Shown piece after piece: positions 45,929 to 55,789 of a stretch of DNA of 64,000 bases. The notes under the pieces were generated by a model, which was not told the origin of the DNA, made no database searches, and worked only from the letters and a program-made list of their open reading frames with translations. The translations under genes and the position numbers were made by a program. The stretch is from Fluoribacter dumoffii NY 23 (lineage in GTDB: Bacteria > Pseudomonadota > Gammaproteobacteria > Legionellales > Legionellaceae): contig NZ_CM001373.1 in assembly GCF_000236165.1 (NCBI RefSeq), positions 1,378,777-1,442,776 on the forward strand, written 5' to 3'. Positions within the stretch are counted from its first letter, which is position 1. The number at the start of each line of letters is the position of its first letter.

Positions 45929-46692
45929 TTCATATCCTCATTCCCAATGACTACACGGTGCGCTTGCTCACTTAATTCCGGATTTAAAAGTCGCGGAATA
46001 TTTCGATTCAAGGCAATAATAATACTCACCCTACGATTTGCTGCTCGCCCTTGTGCTGTAATGTTATCTGCAACCGGAAATTGTTCTCCGTAGCCTGTTA
46101 CTAAAAGATTTTGTGCTGAAATGCCAAAAGAATTTAACGTTCGGCCAACTACTGCGGCACGCATGGCAGAAAGTTCCCAGTTTGAGGGAAACTGAGGAGT
46201 TTCTATAGGTACATTATCAGTATACCCTTCTACCGAAATAATCGAAGTTGATTTTTTAATTTTATTGGCTACTTGCATTAATTTAACAAAAGCCTCAGGT
46301 TTTAAATCTGCCTCACCGGATTCAAATAAAGCTCCTGATTTAATGTCCAGCTCTATCCAGCCTTCCTGACGATTAATCTTATAGTTTCCATCTTCTAATT
46401 CCGCCAATGATTGATGTAAGTCATCAAGTCCGTCATTAAAAAGTCCATGAAATTGTTTGGTTTGTGGCCCATCTTTTTTATTGTCTGTTGACTTGAGGGC
46501 ACGGGCTGCATCTTTTTTATTAAAAGCGGATTTCATCCCTTCTGAAAGAGATCGGTATTTAGAAATATTAACGGAAGAAATTGCATACATGACTACAAAA
46601 AAAGCAAATAACAGAGTAATAAAATCTGCATAAGAGACAACCCAGCGATGATGGTCATTTTGCTGCTCACTTCCTTTTTTTCTTGCTTTCAT
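45925..46692 (-). CDS. motD: flagellar stator protein MotD (MotB family)
   Basis: This 255-residue stator B-subunit has a single transmembrane helix with the proton-binding Asp in WVVSYADFITLLFAFFVVMY (Asp near residue 22). A plug/linker region and an OmpA-like peptidoglycan-binding domain follow (SVEGYTDNVPI; LSAMRAAVVGRTL; NRRVSIIIALNR). The start chosen is the ATG at 46692 (MKARKKGSEQQN); a TTG at 46710 is possible. It overlaps the end of motC by 26 bases. In Pseudomonas MotCD is the stator used for swarming in viscous surroundings. Confidence 0.92.
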   Translation of the reverse strand: MKARKKGSEQQNDHHRWVVSYADFITLLFAFFVVMYAISSVNISKYRSLSEGMKSAFNKKDAARALKSTDNKKDGPQTKQFHGLFNDGLDDLHQSLAELEDGNYKINRQEGWIELDIKSGALFESGEADLKPEAFVKLMQVANKIKKSTSIISVEGYTDNVPIETPQFPSNWELSAMRAAVVGRTLNSFGISAQNLLVTGYGEQFPVADNITAQGRAANRRVSIIIALNRNIPRLLNPELSEQAHRVVIGNEDMK

Positions 46693-47440
46693 TTTTCTTG
46701 TGCTGACCAAAATTGTTGAGTTTTAATAGCAAAATTCCGGGACTTTCCCCAGAAGCAATTGCGACCATACCTTCTACAATCATTTCCTCATAGTGTACTT
46801 TATGAGCAATACACATTTTTAATTTATTTGCCACAGGCAAAAAAATAAGATTAGCCATTCCCACCCCGTAAATAGTAGCTACAAAGGCTACTGCAATCCC
46901 TAATCCCAATTCACTGGGTTCGGATAAATGACGCATCACCTGAATCAATCCCAAGACTGCTCCCAGGATCCCAATGGTTGGGCTGTATCCTCCCATACTT
47001 TCAAAAACTTGGGCAGCATGGAGGTCATGCGACTCAACCCGCTCAATCTCATCTTCAAGAACTTGTCTTATCGTGAGTTTATCTACCCCTATGACCAATA
47101 GTTCAAGACCTTTATTAATTAAGGGATTTTTTTCAGTTTCCAAATGCTCTTCCAGAGACAGAAATCCCAATTGACGTGCTTTTCTGGCCAATTCAAACAT
47201 TTTGTTGCGGCAGGGTTCAAAATCAAGCAGCGGTGGTTTAATGACCCACGGCAAAATATTAAAGGCTCTTTTGAAAGTACTGAGGGGGGTTTGGACCATA
47301 ACTGCGCCAATTGTTCCTCCCAATACGATTAACAGTGCAGAAAAGTTAAGTAATGATTGGACAGTTCCGCCTTCAAACAATTGGCCAATCATAATGGCTA
47401 AAAAACTGGTTAGCATCCCTACTACAGTTAATACATCCAT
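46667..47440 (-). CDS. motC: flagellar stator protein MotC (MotA family)
   Basis: This 257-residue MotA-type protein has four membrane helices and the family segments VLGGTIGAVMVQTPL, the cytoplasmic loop with R/E residues that contacts FliG (EDEIERVESHDLHAAQVFESMG, given in part), GILGAVLGLIQVM and AVAFVATIYGVGMANLIFLP. Its C-terminus ends in a Lys-rich tail that overlaps motD. It begins six bases after the fliA stop, matching the fliA-motC-motD order of Pseudomonas. Confidence 0.93.
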   Translation of the reverse strand: MDVLTVVGMLTSFLAIMIGQLFEGGTVQSLLNFSALLIVLGGTIGAVMVQTPLSTFKRAFNILPWVIKPPLLDFEPCRNKMFELARKARQLGFLSLEEHLETEKNPLINKGLELLVIGVDKLTIRQVLEDEIERVESHDLHAAQVFESMGGYSPTIGILGAVLGLIQVMRHLSEPSELGLGIAVAFVATIYGVGMANLIFLPVANKLKMCIAHKVHYEEMIVEGMVAIASGESPGILLLKLNNFGQHKKNESKKKRK

Positions 47441-47446
47441 TATTTT

Positions 47447-48157
47447 CTATTCCGGTAAACGTGATTTAATTCGATGTGTAGCCTGGCTTAGAATCTGTGA
47501 AACGCGAGATTCACTAACGCCGATAACTTCCCCAATTTCTTTTAAATTCAAATCCTGTTCGTAATATAACGAAAGTACCATCCGCTCTTTATGAGGCAGG
47601 CCACGAATAACTTCCGATAAACGACGCATTAAATCACTATGGAATACGTTGACATGAGGTTCAGCATATCCGTCTTCCACTTGCAAAACATCATCCGTGA
47701 CCCCTAAATCTTCAAAACCGTACAAATGGCTGCTTACCGAGTCTTGTAACATTTCATGATATTCATCGAGTGAAATCTCAAGTTCTGCGGCAATTTCCGA
47801 ATCCTTCGCCTCTCTTCCCAACCGGTGCTCGACATTTTTTACTGCTTCAGAAATCATTCTGGCATTACGATGGACTGAGCGAGGTACCCAATCATTGCGC
47901 CTTACTTCATCAAGCATATACCCTCTAATCCGAATTCCTGCATAGGTTTCAAACGAAGCACCTTTGGAGGAATCATAATGTTTTGTTGCTTCCAGCAACC
48001 CAAGCATTCCTGCTTGAATTAAATCATCCAACTGCACACTTTGCGGCAAACGGCCCAGTAAATGATGTGCAATGCGTTTCACTAGCAAAGCATGAGTTTT
48101 TACCAGCGTTTCTTGGATTTGCTGATTTACTTTGCTATAGGCAGCCAAAGCATCCAC
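47447..48157 (-). CDS. fliA: flagellar sigma factor FliA (sigma-28)
   Basis: FliA directs late flagellar genes and in Legionella also virulence-linked transmissive genes. The ~236-residue protein has region 2 (LDDLIQAGMLGLLEATKHYD; FETYAGIRIRGYMLDEVR), region 3 and region 4 (ERMVLSLYYEQDLNLKEIGEV; ESRVSQILSQATHRIKSRL). The start is placed at the GTG at 48157 because AAGGAG lies six bases before it, overlapping the flhG stop; a TTG at 48184 inside flhG is also in frame. Confidence 0.93.
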   Translation of the reverse strand: MDALAAYSKVNQQIQETLVKTHALLVKRIAHHLLGRLPQSVQLDDLIQAGMLGLLEATKHYDSSKGASFETYAGIRIRGYMLDEVRRNDWVPRSVHRNARMISEAVKNVEHRLGREAKDSEIAAELEISLDEYHEMLQDSVSSHLYGFEDLGVTDDVLQVEDGYAEPHVNVFHSDLMRRLSEVIRGLPHKERMVLSLYYEQDLNLKEIGEVIGVSESRVSQILSQATHRIKSRLPE

Positions 48158-48167
48158 AATTTTCTCC

Positions 48168-49037
48168 TTAAAATTCACCTGCAACCAAACGCTCTAAAAA
48201 GAAACTGGTATTACCACCCAATAAAGAACAGGGAGGCCATTCAGAGACTTCATCTGCCAACTGTCTGAGAGCCGAAGCAGCAGCAGAATCAGGATAAGCA
48301 ATTAGTACGGGCTTTTGCATTTTTACTGCTCTGTGTATATGCTCATCAAAAGGTACTGCTCCTAGATAGTCTAGCTGAACCTCGAGAAATTGCTCGGAAA
48401 CTTTTAATAATTTATTAAATAATTCCCGCCCATCTCTTTCATTTCTCACCATATTGGCCAGAATGTGAAAACGTGTCCATTCATATCGTTTACTCATTAC
48501 TTTAATTAAAGCATATGCATCTGTTAAGGAAGTGGGTTCATCACAAACAACTACAATTAACTCTTGAGAGGAACGGGTAAAACTTAAAACGGTGTCCGAA
48601 ATTCCAGCAGCGGTATCTATAATCATGTAATCTAAATCATCGGTAAGCTCATTAAATGCATCGATGATTCCAGCAAGCTCCGGAGGGGAAAGCTGGGTCA
48701 TAAATTCCGTACCTGAGGCTGCAGGAATTACGCTAATTCCGCTTGGTCCTGGCAATATAATGTCACTTAAGTGACAGACTCCCTGAATGACATGAGACAA
48801 GTTATATTTAGTATGCAATCCCAGCATAATATCTATATTTGCCAATCCCAGATCAGCATCAAGTATCATCACTCTTTTGTTAAGCTGAGCCAAGCCAACG
48901 GCCAAATTGACAGAAACATTGCTCTTGCCTACACCTCCCTTGCCAGCAGAGACGGCAATTACTTTAATTGGTTTCGCACGTGACAGGTTCCTTAAACCTG
49001 AAGCCTGATCCCGTATATTTTTCTTTACCTTAGACAT
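48168..49037 (-). CDS. flhG: flagellar number regulator FlhG (FleN), MinD-like ATPase
   Basis: FlhG limits the number of polar flagella together with FlhF. The 289-residue protein has the deviant Walker A VSAGKGGVGKSNVSVNLAVGL (given in part), switch I/II segments MILDADLGLANIDIMLGL and YMIIDTAAGISDTVLSF, and a C-terminal membrane-targeting helix region. The start chosen is the ATG at 49037 with GGGAGAG upstream; the frame extends upstream into flhF, but the longer N-terminus is not family-like. It overlaps flhF by eight bases. Confidence 0.94.
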   Translation of the reverse strand: MSKVKKNIRDQASGLRNLSRAKPIKVIAVSAGKGGVGKSNVSVNLAVGLAQLNKRVMILDADLGLANIDIMLGLHTKYNLSHVIQGVCHLSDIILPGPSGISVIPAASGTEFMTQLSPPELAGIIDAFNELTDDLDYMIIDTAAGISDTVLSFTRSSQELIVVVCDEPTSLTDAYALIKVMSKRYEWTRFHILANMVRNERDGRELFNKLLKVSEQFLEVQLDYLGAVPFDEHIHRAVKMQKPVLIAYPDSAAASALRQLADEVSEWPPCSLLGGNTSFFLERLVAGEF

Positions 49038-50157
49038 GATATTCTCTCCCAGCACTTTGAAGTGCTTTCCCAACTCTGTCTGTCTGAAACAGCTGTGTTT
49101 CCTGATCTGCAAGTAACTCAATGAGCTGGTGGCGTGTAGCCATTTTAATATCTTCAGGTACCCGTTGTCCGTGGGTGAGATAGCTCACCCCTAAGCCCGA
49201 CTCAATTAGCGCGCTTAAGGCACCCCCTACAGCTAAAGACTCATCCAGTTTGGTTAAAATACACTGATCGACCTGATTTGCCTCGTAACGTTTTATTGCA
49301 TCAATTAATACTCGATAATGACTGGTTGCAGGTAACACCAAAACTTTGGAAATTGACTGTAAATAAGTCCCCAGTACATACATTTGTTTTACAACCCGTT
49401 CATCTGCCGGATTCATTCCCGCGGTGTCAATTAAAATCAATTTCTTATCACTTAGTTGTCGTAACACGCGCGCCAAAGAAACTTCATCCTGTGCAACACA
49501 CACTTTAACGCCCAAAATTTTTCCATACATCATAAGCTGTTCCTGGGCAGCAATTCGATAGGTATCCATAGTAACTAACCCCAGCTTATCTGCCCCGAAT
49601 CGCAGGGCAAATCTCGCTGCAATTTTGGCCAAAGTGGTTGTTTTCCCGACACCCGTTGGCCCAACAAAAGCATACACCCCACCTTCCTCTATCCTATGGG
49701 TGTCACAAATGAGTAATTGTTCGGAAATGAGATTTAAAACACCCTCCCAACCCTTTTGTTGATTTAAATCAGGTCGCACCGAACATGCCCAATTTGCGGC
49801 TGTAGTGTGGCTTACTCCCAGATACAGAAGTTTCTGGAGCAAAATCGTATGCAAAGGTTCATGGACCCCAATATTTCCTCTTAACTGCGCTTCAAGCATT
49901 CCCCTTAGGGTTTGAATTTCCTGGCGCATGTCATCAAGAGGTGTTTGTGTTTGAAATTTAGCCTGGCTTGGTGGTTCAGCACAGGCTACCGCTGCTGATG
50001 TTGAAAGAATTGTTTCATCAAAATCAATTGCAGCAACGACTTCCACCCCCCCTTCTATATGATGGCTGGACAATATAACGGCATCGGCACCAAGTGTTTC
50101 TTTAATTTGTTTCATAGCGCTGCGTGTATCGGCCGCAACAAAACGTTTTAATTTCAT
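49030..50157 (-). CDS. flhF: SRP-type GTPase FlhF
   Basis: FlhF places the flagellum at the pole. The 375-residue protein has a basic N-terminal B domain (MKLKRFVAADTRSAMKQIKE), a variable linker, and an SRP GTPase NG domain: G1 FVGPTGVGKTTTLAKIAARF, DTYRIAAQEQL, LIDTAGMNPAD, and ILTKLDESLAVGGALSALI. It lies between flhA and flhG as in Pseudomonas and Vibrio. The 143-base gap to flhA may contain a separate promoter, but none is clear. Confidence 0.95.
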   Translation of the reverse strand: MKLKRFVAADTRSAMKQIKETLGADAVILSSHHIEGGVEVVAAIDFDETILSTSAAVACAEPPSQAKFQTQTPLDDMRQEIQTLRGMLEAQLRGNIGVHEPLHTILLQKLLYLGVSHTTAANWACSVRPDLNQQKGWEGVLNLISEQLLICDTHRIEEGGVYAFVGPTGVGKTTTLAKIAARFALRFGADKLGLVTMDTYRIAAQEQLMMYGKILGVKVCVAQDEVSLARVLRQLSDKKLILIDTAGMNPADERVVKQMYVLGTYLQSISKVLVLPATSHYRVLIDAIKRYEANQVDQCILTKLDESLAVGGALSALIESGLGVSYLTHGQRVPEDIKMATRHQLIELLADQETQLFQTDRVGKALQSAGREYHV

Positions 50158-50300
50158 AAAGCCTCCTGCTTATGAAGAAATTTGTCACTATTCACGCAAT
50201 GCCTCTATATAGAAATTGTAGTCCGCTTGTAGGAAAACTGAGAACTGATGCTCTGATTGTTTTGCACCAGCTTCTCTTTATAATCACCCCAGATCAGGTG

Positions 50301-52382
50301 TTATCCTACTGTCCCTACTATTCTTATTTGTTTATTATCAGGAATCTCCTGATAAGACAAAACATGAAAGTCATGAGAGATATTACGCACAAATCGTGCC
50401 AAGACCGAACGTATTCCGGGTTGTACCACCAATACGGAACTCTCCTGTTTTGCCTGTTGTTGCATTGCGAGTTGAGTCAAGGAATGCTGTATCTTGTCTG
50501 CCATTCCCGGCTCAAAGTTTACGCCCCCGGTCCCACTGCTTTGAATAATGTTTTGCAATAATTGTTCCAACTCTGGTTTTAAAGTAATAATTGGCAGTTC
50601 CTCGTGAATTCCACTGATTTTTTGGGTGATTAATCGGGATAAGGCTATTCGTACCTGACTGATTAAATATTCTGTATCCTTGGATTTTGGCGCTAGCTCC
50701 GCCAAAGTTTCGACTATGGTACGAATATCGGTTAGAGGAATATGTTCCACGAGCAATCCTTGTAATACTTTACTCACCATTCCTAATGTAAGCCCATCAG
50801 GCACCAATTCTTTCACCAATTTCGGTGAAGTTATTGCGAGTTTGTCCAAAAGTTGCTGTGTTTCTTCATAACCTAATAACTGCTGACTGTTTTGCTCAAG
50901 TATTTGGCTTAAGTGGGTAGCAATTACTGTTGAAGCATCAACTACGGTATACCCTAAGGTATGTGCCTCTTCTTTCTGACTCTCATTTATCCAGACTGCT
51001 TCCATTCCAAATGCGGGATCTTGAGTTTTTATTCCTTCGATTTCGCCAAAAATTTGTCCTGGATTGATAGCCAGACACCGATCCAGATGGATTACAGCTT
51101 CTCCCATTACCACGCCTGCCAAGCTAATCCGGTAATGGTTCGGCTTTAAGTCCAGATTATCCCGTACATGTACGGAAGGAATTAAAAACCCCAGTTCCTG
51201 GGAGATTTTTTTTCGTACCCCCTTAATTCGGGAGAGTAAAATTCCGCCCTGAGACTGATCGACCAAAGGAATCAGGCGATATCCTACCTCAAGACTGATT
51301 ACGTCCACTGGATTTACATCATCCCAAGACAGCTCGGAAGAAATATTGGGCGCCTGCAGGGCCAAAGATTCATTTTCCTGGGTGAGCTGTTCTTTATTCT
51401 TAACTTTTTCCTGTTGTAAAAACAAATAGGCAATTCCTGCCAAACCTGCAGAAAGTAAAATAAATGCAACATGCGGCATTCCCGGGATAATACCAATTAA
51501 TCCGATGATAGCTGCCGCGATAATTAGAGAACGGGGATTGGCAAGTAATTGCGAAATAAGCGCGTGCCCCATATTTTGCGCACTGGAAACCCGCGTTACA
51601 ATAATGGCGGCAGCAGTGGATAAAACCAGAGATGGAACTTGTGCTACCAAACCGTCACCAATAGTTAATAGAATATAATTATGCAATGCATCGGAAATAC
51701 TCATCCTGTGCTGAAAAACACCAATAATTAACCCACCAATAATATTAACAACCAAAATCAGGATTCCTGCAATTGCATCTCCGCGAACAAATTTACTGGC
51801 ACCATCCATAGAGCCATAAAAATCTGCTTCCTGTGCTACCTCCAGACGCCGATTGATTGCCTGCTCCTGATTAATCAAACCCGCATTCAAATCTGCATCG
51901 ATGGCCATTTGTTTTCCCGGTAATGAATCTAAAGTAAACCGTGCACTGACCTCGGATACCCGCCCTGCGCCTTTGGTGACGACAACAAAATTGATAACGA
52001 CCAAAATAATAAATACAACCAGCCCAACAGCGTAGTTTCCACCAATAACCACCTCACCAAATGATTGAATCACGTGTCCGGCAGCGTCAGTTCCTTTATA
52101 GCCATTTAATAAAACAACGCGCGTTGAGGCTACGTTTAACGATAAACGTAATAACGTCGCAAGCAGGATAACGGTGGGAAAAACAGCAAAATCAAGGGGT
52201 CTTTCACTGTATATCACTGCTAATAAAACAACTAACGATAATGCGATATTAAAAGTAAAAAACACATCCAATAGGAAAGGAGGCAAAGGCAACATCATCA
52301 TGCCAAGCATCATGATAAGCACCAAAGGGGTGCCCAGACCTTGTCTCATCCAATATTGAATATAGTGCAATGCTTTATTCAT
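50301..52382 (-). CDS. flhA: flagellar export gate protein FlhA
   Basis: FlhA is the large export-gate subunit. The protein of about 693 residues has eight N-terminal membrane helices, the conserved FHIPEP-type loop region including RVSEVSARFTLDSLPGKQMA, and a cytoplasmic chaperone-docking domain from about residue 330. The start chosen is the ATG at 52382, with AGGAGA six bases upstream; an ATG two codons earlier is in frame. It overlaps the flhB stop by eight bases. Confidence 0.96.
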   Translation of the reverse strand: MNKALHYIQYWMRQGLGTPLVLIMMLGMMMLPLPPFLLDVFFTFNIALSLVVLLAVIYSERPLDFAVFPTVILLATLLRLSLNVASTRVVLLNGYKGTDAAGHVIQSFGEVVIGGNYAVGLVVFIILVVINFVVVTKGAGRVSEVSARFTLDSLPGKQMAIDADLNAGLINQEQAINRRLEVAQEADFYGSMDGASKFVRGDAIAGILILVVNIIGGLIIGVFQHRMSISDALHNYILLTIGDGLVAQVPSLVLSTAAAIIVTRVSSAQNMGHALISQLLANPRSLIIAAAIIGLIGIIPGMPHVAFILLSAGLAGIAYLFLQQEKVKNKEQLTQENESLALQAPNISSELSWDDVNPVDVISLEVGYRLIPLVDQSQGGILLSRIKGVRKKISQELGFLIPSVHVRDNLDLKPNHYRISLAGVVMGEAVIHLDRCLAINPGQIFGEIEGIKTQDPAFGMEAVWINESQKEEAHTLGYTVVDASTVIATHLSQILEQNSQQLLGYEETQQLLDKLAITSPKLVKELVPDGLTLGMVSKVLQGLLVEHIPLTDIRTIVETLAELAPKSKDTEYLISQVRIALSRLITQKISGIHEELPIITLKPELEQLLQNIIQSSGTGGVNFEPGMADKIQHSLTQLAMQQQAKQESSVLVVQPGIRSVLARFVRNISHDFHVLSYQEIPDNKQIRIVGTVG

Positions 52383-53526
52383 GAGCATTCTCCTCTACTT
52401 CCCGTACTAATTCTGGCGGAATAGGAACATCTTGCAAGAGTGTGGGTTTGTAATCATAACGTTCCTTATCACGCAACTGAAACACATATGCCAAGACCTG
52501 GGCGACAGCAATATAGAGCCCTCTTGGTATTTCTGCATTTAATTTGGTGGAAAAATAAAGTGCGCGTGCCAAAGGGGGCACTGAAATAACAGGAATTTTG
52601 TGGGCGGTTGCCACTTTATTTATTTGGAATGCAATCAAATCCTTACCCTTGGCTACCACTATCGGAGCTTTATTCCTCTTTTCCTTATAACTAATTGCCA
52701 CCGCATAATGGGTAGGGTTTGTTAATACCACATTCGCTTTTGATATTTCATTCATCATCCGTCGTCGCGAAATTTCTTGTTGTGCCCTACGAATAGCGCT
52801 TTTTACTTCAGGCTTACCTTCTGTTTCTTTGTATTCATCCCTCAATTCCTGCATGGTCATCTTCATATTTTTCTGATGCTCATACAATTGGAAAGGCACA
52901 TCAAAAGCAGCAATTACAATCAAACTTGCCGCAATCAATACAAATGATTTCACGACAATCAATGCACCGCTGCTGATTGCGGTTTCAACAGGGACATGGG
53001 CTAATCCCAACAAAGCAGGTACCTGTGATTTAAGTACCGCTATGGCTACCACTGCGACAAGAAGGAACTTAAAAAACGATTTAAGCATTTCAACCACGCT
53101 TTTTACCGAAACCATCCGCTTTAATCCCTGAAAAACATTCAGCCGTGAAAATTTGGGTTGCAAAACCTGTCCACTAAAAACCCATCCTCCCAGCAGTAAT
53201 GGAGCCACCAAAGTGATAGCAAAAATAATAACCAATAAAGGTACTAAGGACCAAAATCCCATCCTGGCGAGTAAAAATAAACGCTCTAAACTCACTGTTG
53301 GGGTAAGAATAACCTGGGTATTAAATTCAAACGCGTGTCGCATCATGGCAGCTATCTGGAGTGCCAAATATTTTCCAAAAATAAGAAACCCCACGGCAGT
53401 AACCAATAAGGTAACTGTAGTGTTAAAGTCTCGCGATCGGGCAACCTGGCCTTTTTTTCGGGCTTCTTTAAGCCGTTTGGCCGAGGGCTGTTCTGTTTTT
53501 TCTTGTGCTTGTTCCTGCTCGGCCAT
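52375..53526 (-). CDS. flhB: flagellar export switch protein FlhB
   Basis: FlhB controls the rod/hook-to-filament export switch. The 383-residue protein begins with a basic, Gln/Glu-rich stretch (EKTEQPSAKRLKEARKKGQVARSRD) shown in part, has four membrane helices, and a cytoplasmic domain with the NPTH autocleavage site (VVLTNPTHYAVAISY). It abuts fliR, whose last base overlaps its start region, in the order fliR-flhB-flhA. Confidence 0.96.
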   Translation of the reverse strand: MAEQEQAQEKTEQPSAKRLKEARKKGQVARSRDFNTTVTLLVTAVGFLIFGKYLALQIAAMMRHAFEFNTQVILTPTVSLERLFLLARMGFWSLVPLLVIIFAITLVAPLLLGGWVFSGQVLQPKFSRLNVFQGLKRMVSVKSVVEMLKSFFKFLLVAVVAIAVLKSQVPALLGLAHVPVETAISSGALIVVKSFVLIAASLIVIAAFDVPFQLYEHQKNMKMTMQELRDEYKETEGKPEVKSAIRRAQQEISRRRMMNEISKANVVLTNPTHYAVAISYKEKRNKAPIVVAKGKDLIAFQINKVATAHKIPVISVPPLARALYFSTKLNAEIPRGLYIAVAQVLAYVFQLRDKERYDYKPTLLQDVPIPPELVREVEENAHE

Positions 53527-54296
53527 CAGCGCAACATCCCTATCATAAAACGCATTCCCTCTGCTAAAAGATCCGCCATTTGTGCCGCAACATTCGGCAA
53601 ACCTACCTTAATAACAACCATTCCCATGATTAACGTTATAGGAAAACCCAAAGAAAAAATATTCAATTGTGGGGCTGCTCGAGACATGATTCCAAAAGCA
53701 AGACTCACAATGAGCAAAGACAACAATGCCGGAATTGAAATCAGCAGCGCCTGTTTAAACATCCACCCTGAAAATAAAATGACATTCCATAACATAGATG
53801 GGGCAATTGAAACCTGCCCCACAGGCATAACTTTGAAGCTTTCCAACAAGGTTTCAAAAACTGTCAAATGTCCATTCAGCGCCAAAAAAATCAGGGTCAT
53901 CATCATGGAATATAACTGGCTGACCAAAGGAACACTGGCTCTGCTTGCAGGATCCATCATGACTGCAAAACTAAGACCAGCCTGCATTGCAATAATTTGT
54001 CCGCCCAGTACAAAAACCTGAAAAACAAGCTGCAAGACAAATCCCATTAACAATCCAAACAGCAATTCCTGAAGTATGTATCCCAAAAAAACGCCCTTAA
54101 AATGAAGAAACGAAAGCTCTTTGGGAACCATAAATGCACAGACGCAACTTAAAACGAAAAGCAAAATAATTTTTATACGGCCCGGTATTAAAGCAGATGA
54201 AAAAACAGGGACAGTAAGTAATAGCCCACCAATACGTCCCATGGGCCATACAAACTGGCTTATCAGTCCTATCGCTGCTGAATAATCAAGATCCAT
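53526..54296 (-). CDS. fliR: flagellar export gate protein FliR
   Basis: This 256-residue polytopic protein has the FliR pattern: FVWPMGRIGGLLLTVPVFSS near the N-terminus, LGYILQELLFGLLMGFVLQL, and SLPALLSLLIVSLAFGIMSR with the following PQLNIFSLGFP. FliR forms the export-gate core with FliP and FliQ. It begins six bases after fliQ and ends at the flhB start, so the genes are translationally linked. Confidence 0.95.
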   Translation of the reverse strand: MDLDYSAAIGLISQFVWPMGRIGGLLLTVPVFSSALIPGRIKIILLFVLSCVCAFMVPKELSFLHFKGVFLGYILQELLFGLLMGFVLQLVFQVFVLGGQIIAMQAGLSFAVMMDPASRASVPLVSQLYSMMMTLIFLALNGHLTVFETLLESFKVMPVGQVSIAPSMLWNVILFSGWMFKQALLISIPALLSLLIVSLAFGIMSRAAPQLNIFSLGFPITLIMGMVVIKVGLPNVAAQMADLLAEGMRFMIGMLR

Positions 54297-54302
54297 CTGA
54301 GG

Positions 54303-54572
54303 TTATCCTATTAAATAAGGAATATTGCTAATCAGGGAATCCGTATAATTCAACATTGTCTTCAATAACCAGGGGCCAGCAAATACGAGCATCAAAAAAG
54401 TAATAAACAGTTTGGGGATAAAACTTAAACTCGTTTCATTAATCTGGGTTGCCGCCTGAAACATAGAAACGAGCACGCCAATAATAAGGCCAGGAAGAAT
54501 GAGGACTGTAATTAACAACAGCATCAAATACACACCCTCACTAAATATAGAAGTTACAGACTCTGGAGTCAT
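54303..54572 (-). CDS. fliQ: flagellar export gate protein FliQ
   Basis: This 89-residue protein has two membrane helices and the family segment SMFQAATQINETSLSFIPK joining them. FliQ packs around FliP/FliR in the export gate. It lies 60 bases after fliP, the largest gap in this part of the operon, and six bases before fliR. Confidence 0.95.
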   Translation of the reverse strand: MTPESVTSIFSEGVYLMLLLITVLILPGLIIGVLVSMFQAATQINETSLSFIPKLFITFLMLVFAGPWLLKTMLNYTDSLISNIPYLIG

Positions 54573-54632
54573 ATTTTTTTCCCTAAAATTTTATTTCCTC
54601 TGGGTCCCAGCTCACTGAAGCAATACTGCCTT

Positions 54633-55454
54633 TTAACTCATCGCAAAACTTGATGCCAATGATCCTAAAACAAGCGTCCAGCCATCAACCATTACAAAAA
54701 GCATTATTTTAAAAGGTAATGAGATAATTAAAGGGGATAACATCATCATCCCCATAGCCATCAGCACACTGGATACCACCATATCGATAATTAAAAAAGG
54801 CAAAAATAAAATAAAACCAATCTGGAATGCGGTTTTTAACTCGCTGGTGATGAACGCAGGAATTACAACGCTCATTGGAACTTCATTAAGGCTTACCGGG
54901 TTTTGTTCGGCAAATTTTTCAAACAAGGACAAATCATTTTTACGTGTTTGATTTAACATAAATTGACGTAATGGCACTTGTGCATTCGCCAAGGCCTGGG
55001 GAAATTTGATGCTCTCAGCAAGGTAAGGTTGCACCGCATTCTCATTGATTTTAGTAAAAACAGGCGACATCACGAAATAAGTCATGAATAGTGCTATGCC
55101 AATCAAGATTTGATTGGTGGGGGTTTGGGCCATTCCAATAGCCTGCCGTAAAATGGAGAGCACAATTATGATCCTTGTAAACGCAGTCATTGCCATCAGC
55201 ATGCCAGGCAAAACTGTGAGCAAAGTCATAAAAATCAAAATTTGCAGGTTGACACTATAAGTTTGTTCCCCATTTGCACCAGGTTGTACTGTCAACGCAG
55301 GAAGTGATAAAGGGGCTGCCTGGAGCGCAAAAGGAAGACAACTTAATATAAAAAACAGTAGGTAACCCTTGGCGTTGCCTAGGGCAAACGAATTTGCTTT
55401 ATCTCCTCTAGAGGACATGGAGCATGCATACTGTACTGAATTCATTTTTTTCAT
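54633..55454 (-). CDS. fliP: flagellar export gate protein FliP
   Basis: This 273-residue protein has a signal-like leader. The first ~32 residues are unusually polar before the hydrophobic stretch [17 protein letters not shown], so a later internal start is possible. Core motifs follow: [40 protein letters not shown], and the C-terminal [17 protein letters not shown] and [16 protein letters not shown]. FliP is the main pore subunit of the export gate. Its ATG overlaps the fliO stop (ATGA). Confidence 0.95.
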   Translation of the reverse strand: MKKMNSVQYACSMSSRGDKANSFALGNAKGYLLFFILSCLPFALQAAPLSLPALTVQPGANGEQTYSVNLQILIFMTLLTVLPGMLMAMTAFTRIIIVLSILRQAIGMAQTPTNQILIGIALFMTYFVMSPVFTKINENAVQPYLAESIKFPQALANAQVPLRQFMLNQTRKNDLSLFEKFAEQNPVSLNEVPMSVVIPAFITSELKTAFQIGFILFLPFLIIDMVVSSVLMAMGMMMLSPLIISLPFKIMLFVMVDGWTLVLGSLASSFAMS

Positions 55455-55789
55455 TTTGATGACTTCACAACTGATTTAAGCAGATCTGCAAATGTTGGTT
55501 TATTTTGGGTATCGAATCCTGGTGGCAATTGTTCACCAAAATCATGAAGCAAAGTGATATTTCCAGCACCTGAACCCACCAATAAATAACGGGCCCCTAC
55601 TTTTAAAAGAGTGACTTTCTCCTTGGGACCCAAAATCATAGTGGCTATAGGTTGAAATCCCCTTGCTGGACCTATTTGCATTCCATGTAATCGCTTTACT
55701 ACCCAGGATAATGCAATAATGAGCAATAAAACCAACGATAAGCCCATAATCACGCGGATGAGCTCCCCCTGATTGAGTACGTTTTGCAT
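55451..55789 (-). CDS. fliO: flagellar export assembly protein FliO
   Basis: This 112-residue protein has one N-terminal membrane helix (about residues 10-30) and a small cytoplasmic domain with [21 protein letters not shown]. That is the FliO pattern, and the protein helps assemble FliP in relatives. Its ATG shares one base with the fliN stop (TAATG), typical of coupled translation. Confidence 0.9.
   Translation of the reverse strand: MQNVLNQGELIRVIMGLSLVLLLIIALSWVVKRLHGMQIGPARGFQPIATMILGPKEKVTLLKVGARYLLVGSGAGNITLLHDFGEQLPPGFDTQNKPTFADLLKSVVKSSK

Noticed and set aside
50172-50561. 129-codon open frame on the plus strand across the flhA 3' end and the flhA/flhF gap
   Set aside because: Most of it is antisense to flhA, the product has no protein-like pattern, and no ribosome-binding site is present.
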